From Novosphingobium pentaromativorans US6-1 (lineage in GTDB: Bacteria; Pseudomonadota; Alphaproteobacteria; Sphingomonadales; Sphingomonadaceae): a stretch of 64,000 nucleotides of DNA. A program made the translations under genes and the position numbers. The notes beneath the pieces were generated by a model. That model was not told where the DNA came from and made no database searches. It saw only the letters and a program-made list of their open reading frames with translations. Positions 9,143-17,270 of the stretch are shown piece after piece; positions within the stretch are counted from its first letter, which is position 1; every line of letters begins with the position of its first letter. The stretch lies in assembly GCF_000767465.1 (NCBI RefSeq), contig NZ_CP009291.1:3762501-3826500 (forward strand), written 5' to 3'.

Positions 9143-9278
9143 CATATTATGCGTAATGAAAACGTCCCTTATGCAAGGGTCATCGAGAGAGTCGCGGATG
9201 GAACTTCGGGCCTCATCGAAGCAGTTGTGGGTCACCAGTTTTCCGGGTCCCCGCAGGTAGGTTTAGGAGAGGACCAGA

Positions 9279-12050
9279 ATGTCGCTTCGCAAAGAGTTTT
9301 CGGCTGCCCGGACTGCGTCCGGAATGGCCATTGCCATCGCGCTTGTTGCCGGCATTCCCGCCGCGGCGCAGGCGCAGGATACCGCCGCGGCCGATGATGC
9401 GGACACAGCCAATCAGGTGATCATCGTCACTGGTTTCCGTGCCAGTCTCGAGAATGCCATCAACGAGAAGAAGCAGGCCCAGCAGATCGTCGAATCGGTC
9501 TCGGCCGAAGATATCGGCAAGCTGCCCGATGCCTCGATCGCGGAATCGATCGCTCGCCTGCCGGGCCTGACCTCGCAGCGCGTTTCCGGCCGTTCGAATG
9601 CCATCGCCATTCGCGGCTTTGCGCCGGACTTCTCGACCACGCTGCTCAATGGACGCGAGCAGACCTCGACCGGCGACAACCGCGCCGTCGAGTATGACCA
9701 GTATCCGTCCGAGGTGATCAGCCAGGTCAACGTCTACAAGACGCCGATGGCGAGCCTTGTCGGGCAGGGTCTCTCCGGCACCGTCGACATGCGCACGATC
9801 CGTCCGCTCGAGGCGGGCAAGCGGGTCGTCTCCTTCGGTGCGCGCGGTTCCTATGCGGATCTCGGCAAGCTCAACACCGGCTCCGATGACATGGGCTACC
9901 GCGTCAACGGCATGTACGTGGACCAGTTCGCCAACAACACGATCGGCGTGGCACTGGGCGCCAGCTACACCGACGAGCCTTATCAGATCGAGGAATTCAA
10001 CGCCTGGGGCTATGCCGACACGCCTGACGGCAACAAGGTGATCGGCGGCTCGAAGTCGTACAACACCTCGACCAAGCTCACGCGTCTGGGTCTCAACGGT
10101 ACGCTGCAATGGCGGCCCGACCCGCGCTTTACCTCGACGATCGATGCGTTCTACTCGAACTTCAAGGACGACCAGATCAAGCGCGGCATCGAGCTTCCGC
10201 TCTACTGGGGTAATGCAACGCTCAATCCCGATTATACCGCCAGCGACGGCCTGATCACTTCGGGCAGCTTCGACGACGTCAAGGGCGTGCTGCGCAACGA
10301 CGTGTTCCAGCGCCATGCCAAGCTCTACTCGTTCGGCTGGAACAACAAGTGGGAAGGCGACGACGGCTGGGATGCCATGTTCGACGCCAGCTACTCCAAG
10401 ACCGACCGCAACGAGCTTTCTATCGAGAGCTATTCGGGCACGGGGCGCGGTGATCTGGGAGCGACCGATACCATCGGCTTCACCAGCAAGTCGAGCGGCA
10501 CGGGCTTTACCCATGGCCTCGATTACGGCGACTACGACCTGATCCAGCTGACCTCGCCGCAGGGCTTGGGCGGTACCCAGATCGCGCAGGATGGCACCAG
10601 CATCGTCGGTGGTCAGGACGGCTACTACAACAACCGCATCGTCAAGGACGAACTCTGGCAGTTCCGCGTCGAGGTGCAGAAGCACATCGAAAACGGCTGG
10701 CTGGATTCGATCCGTGCAGGGTTGAACTACAACAACCGCTCCAAGTCGCTCGTTCCGGAAGAATACTTCCTCGGCCTTGCCGCCAATACCGACGGGCTCA
10801 CCAGCGTTCCGGTGCCCGAGGAATACCGCCTCGGCACTACCGACCTGAAGTACCTCGGCCTCGGTCCGGTGATCAGCTACAACCCGATCGACCTGATCAA
10901 CGACGGTATCTATAACCTCGTCGCGAACCCCTACGGCGATGTCGTGGTCAAGAGCTACTCGATCCGCGAGCGGATCATGACCGGCTATGTCCAGGCCAAC
11001 TTCGATGCCGACATCGGTTCGGCCAACCTGACCGGTAACATCGGCGTGCAGGCGAACTGGACCGACCAGAACTCGAAGGGCGCAACGGCTGTCCTGCTTG
11101 GCACCAATCCCAACGGTTCGCCCAATGTGGGTTCGCTCGTGCGCAACGAAAGCACGGACTATCTCGACGTGCTGCCGAGCCTCAACCTCTCGCTGCGCCT
11201 GCCGAGCGACTTCGTGATCCGCTTCGCCGCATCGCGCGAGATCATTCGTCCGCGCCTTGACGACATGCGCGCTTCGCTCAGCACGAGCTACACGATTACC
11301 GGCAATGTGGCTCAGGTCACCGGCGAATCCGGCAATCCGGACCTGCGTCCGTGGCGCGCCAATGCTCTCGACCTGACCTTCGAGAAGTACTTCGGCGGCA
11401 AGGGCTATATCTCGGCCCAGTTCTTCTGGAAGGAACTCAAGAGCTACGTCTACAAGCAGGACATCACGATCCCGTCGAGCCTGCTGGCACTTGCCGATCC
11501 GGGCAATGGCGTGACCATCTCGCCGACGGCGCAGATCCAGGTTCCGATCAACGGGCAGGGCGGCAAGCTCTACGGCGTGGAGCTGGCGACAACGCTGCCG
11601 TTCGACACGTTCGTACCCGCGCTTGAAGGCTTCGGCGTGACCGGCAGCGTCGCTTACACGAAGACGAAGATCCAGCCCGAGCCGGGCGCGCCTTCCAGCG
11701 ACCTTCCGGGCTATTCCAAGTGGGTCGCAAACGGCACCGCCTACTTCGAGAAGGCTGGCTTCAACTTGCGCGGTTCGGTTCGGTACCGCTCGACCTTCAT
11801 TGGCGAGGTTTCCGGTTTCGCGGCCAATCGCGTACGTCGCCGGGCGGCTTCGGAGCTGATCGTCGACGGCCAGATCGGCTACGACTTCCAGGAAGGCAGC
11901 GCACTCGAAGGTCTCTCGCTTTACCTGCAGGGCCAGAACCTGACCGACGAACCTTTCATCACCACCAACCCCGGAGGCGATTCGCGCCAGATCATCGACT
12001 ACCAGCGCTACGGTCGTCGTTTCCTGGCCGGCTTCTCCTACAAGTTCTGA
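9279..12050 (+). CDS. TonB-dependent outer-membrane receptor (probably maltodextrin)
   Basis: The 923-residue protein has a signal peptide (residues 1 to about 32, ending AQA), a plug domain (ANQVIIVTGFRASLENAINEK onward, with SIAESIARLPG and AIRGFAPDF typical of the sugar-linked TonB receptor subfamily) and a 22-strand barrel ending in the aromatic FSYKF needed for outer-membrane insertion. It resembles Caulobacter MalA-type receptors that import maltodextrins. ATG 9279 follows a GGAGAGGA Shine-Dalgarno. It leads the plus-strand glucan operon, but stable hairpins separate it from the halogenase-like gene. Its substrate is inferred from the amylase and glucosidase genes behind it. Confidence 0.92.
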   Translation: MSLRKEFSAARTASGMAIAIALVAGIPAAAQAQDTAAADDADTANQVIIVTGFRASLENAINEKKQAQQIVESVSAEDIGKLPDASIAESIARLPGLTSQRVSGRSNAIAIRGFAPDFSTTLLNGREQTSTGDNRAVEYDQYPSEVISQVNVYKTPMASLVGQGLSGTVDMRTIRPLEAGKRVVSFGARGSYADLGKLNTGSDDMGYRVNGMYVDQFANNTIGVALGASYTDEPYQIEEFNAWGYADTPDGNKVIGGSKSYNTSTKLTRLGLNGTLQWRPDPRFTSTIDAFYSNFKDDQIKRGIELPLYWGNATLNPDYTASDGLITSGSFDDVKGVLRNDVFQRHAKLYSFGWNNKWEGDDGWDAMFDASYSKTDRNELSIESYSGTGRGDLGATDTIGFTSKSSGTGFTHGLDYGDYDLIQLTSPQGLGGTQIAQDGTSIVGGQDGYYNNRIVKDELWQFRVEVQKHIENGWLDSIRAGLNYNNRSKSLVPEEYFLGLAANTDGLTSVPVPEEYRLGTTDLKYLGLGPVISYNPIDLINDGIYNLVANPYGDVVVKSYSIRERIMTGYVQANFDADIGSANLTGNIGVQANWTDQNSKGATAVLLGTNPNGSPNVGSLVRNESTDYLDVLPSLNLSLRLPSDFVIRFAASREIIRPRLDDMRASLSTSYTITGNVAQVTGESGNPDLRPWRANALDLTFEKYFGGKGYISAQFFWKELKSYVYKQDITIPSSLLALADPGNGVTISPTAQIQVPINGQGGKLYGVELATTLPFDTFVPALEGFGVTGSVAYTKTKIQPEPGAPSSDLPGYSKWVANGTAYFEKAGFNLRGSVRYRSTFIGEVSGFAANRVRRRAASELIVDGQIGYDFQEGSALEGLSLYLQGQNLTDEPFITTNPGGDSRQIIDYQRYGRRFLAGFSYKF

Positions 12051-12058
12051 CGAATGCC

Positions 12059-12084
12059 CCGGCCCGGGCGCAACCCCGGGCCGG
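12059..12084. repeat. Strong hairpin just after the TonB receptor gene
   Basis: A perfect 10-bp stem (CCGGCCCGGG with CCCGGGCCGG) encloses a 6-nt loop (CGCAAC). It starts eight bases after the receptor stop. No T run follows on either strand, so it is more likely an mRNA-stability or processing element than a canonical terminator. Confidence 0.6.
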
Positions 12085-12135
12085 ACCAGAGAATTCGGCG
12101 CCGGGAATCCCTCCTCCTCCAGCTCTCGGCGCCGG

Positions 12136-12179
12136 GCGGCGGAACCGCAATTTGGGACACAGTTTTGCGGTTCCGCCGC
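12136..12179. repeat. 15-bp perfect hairpin upstream of the halogenase-like gene
   Basis: Positions 12136-12150 pair perfectly with 12165-12179 around a 14-nt loop. A smaller GGCGCC-type pairing lies just before it. It may set lower expression of the downstream enzymes relative to the receptor. A TTTT tract occurs only within the stem, so termination is not obvious. Confidence 0.6.
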
Positions 12180-12253
12180 TCCCTGCGCAGGGGATATGAG
12201 GAGGCACTGCCGGTGAAGCGCGCCGGGCCGAACCAGACGGGAGAGCAACAGGC

Positions 12254-13777
12254 GTGACCCAGACCCGCTTCAGCATCGTCATTGTCGGCGGCGGAACGGC
12301 CGGCTGGATGAGCGCCGCGGCACTCGCCCGCTTTGCCCCTCCCGGATACGCGGTGACGCTCGTGGAAAGCGAGGCGATCGGTACCGTCGGCGTCGGTGAG
12401 GCGACGATCCCGGCCATCCGCCTGTTCAACAAGGCTCTCGGCATCGACGAGGCGCAGTTCCTGCGCGAGACATCGGCTTCCTACAAGCTGGGCATCGCCT
12501 TCGATGGCTGGCTAGGCGAAGGGCACAGCTACATGCACGCCTTCGGAACGGTGGGCCGTCCCCTCGGCCTGCTGCCCTTCCGCCATTATTGGGCGCGCGC
12601 GAAGGCGGCGGGCAATGCCAAGCCGCTGGCACATTACGCCGCCAATGAACTGGCCGCGCGCACCGGACGCATGGCAACCGGCGTGTCCGGTCCCGGCATT
12701 CCCGAATTGCCCTGGGCCTATCATTTCGACGCCGGTCTCTATGCCACCTTCCTGCGTCGCCTGGCGCAGAGCATGGGCGTCACCCGGCACGAGGGACGCA
12801 TCGCCCGGGTCATCCGCAAGGATGAAGGCGATATCGCAGCGGTGCAGACCGAGGGCGGTCAGACGCTTGCGGCCGATTTCTTCATCGATTGCTCGGGCTT
12901 CAAGGGCCTGCTCATCGAAGAGGAACTGCAGACCGGCTATGAGGACTGGCGCCATTGGCTGCCTTGCGACCGGGCCGTTGCCGCGCCTTGCGAGGCGGCA
13001 GGGCCGTTCACGCCTTACACCCGCTCGATCGCGCGCAGCGCGGGATGGCAGTGGCGCATCCCCCTGCAGCATCGCATCGGCAACGGGCTCGTCTATTGCA
13101 GCGAATACCTGAGCGATGAAGCGGCTACCGAGTCACTTCTCGCATCTCTCGAGGCGCCGGCGCAGGCCGATCCGCGCCTGTTGCGCTTCACGACCGGTCG
13201 GCGCCGCAAGGCATGGAACCGCAATGTCCTGGCCGTAGGTCTGGCGAGCGGATTCATGGAGCCGCTGGAGTCGACCTCGATCCACCTGATCCAGTCCACG
13301 ATCATGCGGTTCCTGACCGTATTGCCCTGCGGTCCTGCAAGCCCTGCCATCGTCAGCGCCTTCAATCGCCGGACCGCGGAAGAATTCGAGTGCATCCGCG
13401 ACTTCCTGATTTTGCACTACAAGGCCAATGCCCGCGCAGGCGAACCGTTCTGGGATCGGTGCCGCGACATGGCCGTGCCTGATTCGCTGGCTGCCCGCAT
13501 CGCCGAGTTCGAGGAAGCCTGCCAGATTCAGCCTGCCGGTGACGAACTGTTCCAGGAGGCGGCCTGGCTGCAGGTGATGGCCGGGCAGGGGATCGAGCCG
13601 AAAGGCTGGAACCCCATTGCCGATGCCCTGAGCGAGGAAGATCTCGCCGGCTTCCTCGGCGCCGTCGAACAGGCTTGCCTGCAGACGGTAGGCCCGATGC
13701 CGCGCCACATGGATTTCCTGGCGGCAACTTGCGCTTCGGCATTGTCCAGCTCCCCCGAATTGGAGACACTTCCTTGA
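12254..13777 (+). CDS. FAD-dependent tryptophan-halogenase-family protein
   Basis: The 507-residue cytosolic flavoprotein starts at GTG 12254 with GGGAGAG upstream. It has the FAD-binding GGGTAGW near residue 12, the VGEATIP segment, a Lys at residue 78 in SYKLGI (the position of the catalytic Lys of PrnA), the halogenase signature W-x-W-x-I-P at residues 265-270, and a Glu at residue 339 in PLESTS. All residues for hypohalous-acid chemistry appear present. Members placed next to TonB receptors and glycan enzymes are frequent in sphingomonads and Caulobacter, but their substrates are unknown. Its stop overlaps the start of the amylase gene, so it is co-translated with sugar enzymes. Confidence 0.88.
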   Translation: MTQTRFSIVIVGGGTAGWMSAAALARFAPPGYAVTLVESEAIGTVGVGEATIPAIRLFNKALGIDEAQFLRETSASYKLGIAFDGWLGEGHSYMHAFGTVGRPLGLLPFRHYWARAKAAGNAKPLAHYAANELAARTGRMATGVSGPGIPELPWAYHFDAGLYATFLRRLAQSMGVTRHEGRIARVIRKDEGDIAAVQTEGGQTLAADFFIDCSGFKGLLIEEELQTGYEDWRHWLPCDRAVAAPCEAAGPFTPYTRSIARSAGWQWRIPLQHRIGNGLVYCSEYLSDEAATESLLASLEAPAQADPRLLRFTTGRRRKAWNRNVLAVGLASGFMEPLESTSIHLIQSTIMRFLTVLPCGPASPAIVSAFNRRTAEEFECIRDFLILHYKANARAGEPFWDRCRDMAVPDSLAARIAEFEEACQIQPAGDELFQEAAWLQVMAGQGIEPKGWNPIADALSEEDLAGFLGAVEQACLQTVGPMPRHMDFLAATCASALSSSPELETLP

Positions 13778-15597
13778 GCAGATTTACCGCTTCGCTGGCC
13801 GCGATGGCCACATGCCTGCTTGCACAGACGGCCTCTGCCGCTCCGGCGGCACAGAGCGATTTTCGCGCGCGCAAGCCCGAGCAGGAAGTGATCTACTTCG
13901 TTCTGCCAGACCGCTTCGAGAACGGCGATCGGTCGAACGACAAGGGCGGGTTGAAGGGCGACAGGTTCTCGACCGGTTTCGATCCGGCGGACAAGGCCTT
14001 CTACCACGGCGGCGACCTCAAGGGCCTGATGCAGCGGCTCGACTATATCCAGCGCCTTGGCGCGACGGCGATATGGGTCGGCCCGATTTTCAAGAACAAG
14101 CCCGTGCAGGGCCCGGAAGGAAACAAGAGCGCAGGGTATCACGGCTACTGGATCACCGACTTCACGCAAGTCGATCCCCATTTCGGCACCAATGCCGATT
14201 TCAAGGCCCTCGTCGATGCGGCCCATGCGCGCGGGATGAAGGTCTACATGGACATCATCGCCAATCACACCGCCGACGTCATCCAGTACCGTGAAGGCAA
14301 GGAGGGAAACTACGCCTATCGCAGCAAGGCGGACTATCCCTATTCGACCCATGGCGATGCCAGCGGCAAGGCGATCAACCCGGGCTTTGCCGGTGACGAC
14401 GTGGCGACGCCTCGGAACTGGGCGAAGCTGACCGATCCGTCGTTCGCCTACACGCCCTTCGTGCCCAAGGCCGAAAAGAACGTGAAGGTTCCCGCCTGGC
14501 TCAACGATCCGATCTACTACCACAATCGCGGCGACACGAACTGGAAGGGCGAATCCTCGCAATACGGCGATTTCGTCGGGCTGGACGACCTGGCGACCGA
14601 GAATCCGCGCGTCGTGGAAGGGATGATCGCGATCTACGGGGACTGGATCGACCGGTTCGGCATAGACGGCTTTCGCATCGACACGGCCAGACACGTCAAT
14701 CCGGAATTCTGGCGCGCCTTCGTTCCCGCGATGCTTTCGCGCGCGCGACAGAAAGGCATCCCCAATTTTCATATCTTCGGGGAAGTCGCGACGGGTGAAT
14801 ACGACCCGGCACTGCTGGCGAGCTGGACGCGCAATGCCGGTCTGCCCGCCGTGCTCGACTTCGCTTTCATGCACGCCGTCATCGCTGCTGTGGACGGCAA
14901 GGCGGGGACGCAGGAACTGGCGCGGCTGGGAGAAGACGATGCACTCTACCAGGGCGGAGCGCAGGCGGCGTTGCAACTGCCCACGTTCCTCGGCAACCAC
15001 GATGCCGGGCGCTTCACCTACTTCATCAGGAAGGCCAATCCCGGGATCGCGCCTGAAGACCTGCTGGCGCGCGTAGAGCTGGGCCACGCCATGCTGCTGA
15101 CTTTGCGCGGCGTGCCGACGATCTACTATGGTGACGAGCAGGGTTTCGGGGGCGAGGGCGGCGACCAGCTATCGCGGCAGGACATGTTCCCCTCGCGCAC
15201 CGCGATCTACAATGCGGACAGCCTGGTCGGCACAGACGACACGAGCGCAGCATCGAACTTCGACGAGAGCCATCCGCTCTACAGGTTCATCGCGAAACTC
15301 GCAGCGCTGCGGGTGAAGACGCCTGCCTTGACCTCCGGCACCACCAGGCTGCGCGCAACGTCGGAAGGCCCGGGGCTCTTCGCCGTCTCTCGCTTCGATC
15401 CCGACACCGGAAAGGAAGTGCTGCTGGCCTTCAATACCTCGGCCGAACCCATCTCCGCGCAAGTCTCTGTCGAGACCGGTTCGCTCAAGTTCAAGACGCT
15501 GGCCGGCGCAGGGTGTCCTTCCATGGCAACGGCCCCGGGCAGCGCCGCCGTTTCCCTTCCGCCGCTGGGTTTTGCCGTCTGCGCGGCTGACGACTGA
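13774..15597 (+). CDS. Secreted alpha-amylase family protein (GH13)
   Basis: The 607-residue enzyme is best started at TTG 13774 (TTGA overlap with the halogenase stop, GGAG nine bases upstream), because this gives a proper signal peptide (MSRFTASLAAMATC to TASAAPA). A longer frame begins upstream but would bury the signal. The GH13 barrel motifs are complete: DIIANH, nucleophile D303 in GFRIDTARH, acid/base E337 in FGEV, and D410 in GNHD. It hydrolyses alpha-1,4-glucans in the periplasm or at the outer membrane, feeding the transporter and cytoplasmic glucosidase. Subfamily assignment is uncertain; cyclomaltodextrinase-like activity is possible. Confidence 0.9.
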   Translation: MSRFTASLAAMATCLLAQTASAAPAAQSDFRARKPEQEVIYFVLPDRFENGDRSNDKGGLKGDRFSTGFDPADKAFYHGGDLKGLMQRLDYIQRLGATAIWVGPIFKNKPVQGPEGNKSAGYHGYWITDFTQVDPHFGTNADFKALVDAAHARGMKVYMDIIANHTADVIQYREGKEGNYAYRSKADYPYSTHGDASGKAINPGFAGDDVATPRNWAKLTDPSFAYTPFVPKAEKNVKVPAWLNDPIYYHNRGDTNWKGESSQYGDFVGLDDLATENPRVVEGMIAIYGDWIDRFGIDGFRIDTARHVNPEFWRAFVPAMLSRARQKGIPNFHIFGEVATGEYDPALLASWTRNAGLPAVLDFAFMHAVIAAVDGKAGTQELARLGEDDALYQGGAQAALQLPTFLGNHDAGRFTYFIRKANPGIAPEDLLARVELGHAMLLTLRGVPTIYYGDEQGFGGEGGDQLSRQDMFPSRTAIYNADSLVGTDDTSAASNFDESHPLYRFIAKLAALRVKTPALTSGTTRLRATSEGPGLFAVSRFDPDTGKEVLLAFNTSAEPISAQVSVETGSLKFKTLAGAGCPSMATAPGSAAVSLPPLGFAVCAADD

Positions 15598-15635
15598 TCC
15601 CCCAGACCAGTGCAACTCCTCCCTCCTGGACAACG

Positions 15636-17258
15636 ATGACAGACGATATCATTTCATCCCCCCCTGCTGCGACCGGGCAAGCGGAATGGTGGCGCGGAGC
15701 CGCCATTTACCAGATCTACCCGCGCAGCTTCGCCGATTCCAACGGCGATGGCGTAGGAGACCTGCCGGGGATTACCTCGCGGCTCGATTACGTGGCCTCG
15801 CTTGGCGTCGAGGCGATCTGGATCTCTCCGTTCTACGCCTCGCCGATGGCCGACTTCGGATACGACATCTCTGACTATCGGGCGGTCGATCCGATTTTCG
15901 GCACGCTGGAGGATTTCGATGAGCTGGTCGCCCGTGCGGACGCACTTGGCCTGAAGGTCATCGTCGACCAGGTCTATGCTCATACATCGGACAAGCATGT
16001 CTGGTTCGAACAGAGCCGCGCAAGCCGGGAAAATCCCTTCGCCGACTGGTACGTATGGGCCGATCCCAAGCCCGACGGCTCTCCGCCCAACAACTGGCAA
16101 TCGGTGTTCGGCGGACCTTCGTGGTGCTGGGACGCGCGGCGCCGCCAGTATTACCTGCACAATTTCCTGCCGCAGCAACCGCAGCTCAACGTGCACAATC
16201 CCAGGGTTCAGGAGGCGCTGCTCGATGTCGCGCGGTTCTGGCTCGACCGGGGCGTTTCCGGCTTTCGCATCGACGCGCTCAACTTCACGATGCACGATCC
16301 CCTGCTGCGCGACAATCCGCCCGCACCGGAGGACGGCAAGCTGCGCACGCGCTCGTTCGATTACCAGCTGCAGACCTACAACCAGTCTCACGCTGATATC
16401 CCGCAGTTCATCGAAAAGCTGCAGGCGCTGATCGCCAGCTACCCAGGTACGTTCTCGCTCGCCGAAGTCGGCGGTCGAAACGCCGAACGCGAAATGCGCG
16501 AGTTCACGGCAGGGGCCAAGCGGCTCGACAGTGCTTACGGGTTCGACTTCCTCTACGCCGACGCGATCTCTCCCTCGCTCGTCGAAAGCGCTCTCGAAGG
16601 TTGGTCCGAGCAGCAATCCGCCGGGTGGCCGAGCTGGGCCTTCGAAAATCACGATGCCCCGCGCGCCCTCTCACGCTGGTGCAAGGCGCAGGATCGCGCG
16701 GCTTTCGCGCGGATGAAGGCGATGCTGCTGGCCTCGCTGAGGGGCAATCCGATCGTCTACCAGGGTGAGGAACTGGGCCTGCTGCAGGTCGATGTGCCTT
16801 TCGAAATGCTGCAGGACCCCGAGGCCATCGCGAACTGGCCGCTGACCCTCTCACGCGATGGCGCACGCACGCCGATGCCATGGCAGGGCGATGATGCCGC
16901 TGGCGGGTTCACCAGCGCACAGCCGTGGCTTCCGCTGGGTGAAGAGAACCTCGCGCGCGCAGTGGACCGGCAGCAGGACGACCCGCAATCGCTGCTTAGC
17001 CTGACCCGCCACCTGATTGCCGTGCGGCGCAGTAATGCGCCCTTGCGGCGGGGTTCATGCGAGGTTCTGTTGGCCGTCGAAACCCGCCTCGTGCTGCGCC
17101 GCGAATGCGAGGGGCAGGGCATCCTGGCCCTGTTCAACATGAGCGCCGAGCCGGCCGCATGGCCGGTCGAGGTGCCGACGCAGGCCAATGTTGTCGCCGC
17201 CGTCAATGGAGCAGAGCCCGGCACCTTGCCTGCCTGGGGCGCGCTCTGGATCAACTGA
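15636..17258 (+). CDS. Cytoplasmic alpha-glucosidase (GH13)
   Basis: The 540-residue protein lacks a signal peptide and has the GH13 oligo-glucosidase layout beginning WWRGAAIYQIYPRSFADSNGDG. Catalytic residues are visible: nucleophile D213 in GFRIDALN, acid/base E277 in SLAEVGG, and D340 in ENHD. Region I reads DQVYAHTS rather than the common D-x-V-x-N-H, as in the GH13_23 alpha-glucosidases such as that of Halomonas. It releases glucose from maltose and short maltodextrins brought in by the MFS transporter. It lies 38 bases after the amylase gene and 12 before the GH97 gene, in one operon. Confidence 0.92.
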   Translation: MTDDIISSPPAATGQAEWWRGAAIYQIYPRSFADSNGDGVGDLPGITSRLDYVASLGVEAIWISPFYASPMADFGYDISDYRAVDPIFGTLEDFDELVARADALGLKVIVDQVYAHTSDKHVWFEQSRASRENPFADWYVWADPKPDGSPPNNWQSVFGGPSWCWDARRRQYYLHNFLPQQPQLNVHNPRVQEALLDVARFWLDRGVSGFRIDALNFTMHDPLLRDNPPAPEDGKLRTRSFDYQLQTYNQSHADIPQFIEKLQALIASYPGTFSLAEVGGRNAEREMREFTAGAKRLDSAYGFDFLYADAISPSLVESALEGWSEQQSAGWPSWAFENHDAPRALSRWCKAQDRAAFARMKAMLLASLRGNPIVYQGEELGLLQVDVPFEMLQDPEAIANWPLTLSRDGARTPMPWQGDDAAGGFTSAQPWLPLGEENLARAVDRQQDDPQSLLSLTRHLIAVRRSNAPLRRGSCEVLLAVETRLVLRRECEGQGILALFNMSAEPAAWPVEVPTQANVVAAVNGAEPGTLPAWGALWIN

Positions 17259-17270
17259 GGAATACCGATC

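Noticed and set aside
9213..12248. 1011-codon open frame on the minus strand
   Set aside because: It is antisense to the TonB receptor, whose signal peptide, plug motifs and C-terminal Phe are unambiguous. Open antisense frames are common at this GC content.
13528..15087. 519-codon minus-strand frame across the amylase gene
   Set aside because: Antisense shadow of a complete GH13 enzyme with all catalytic motifs.
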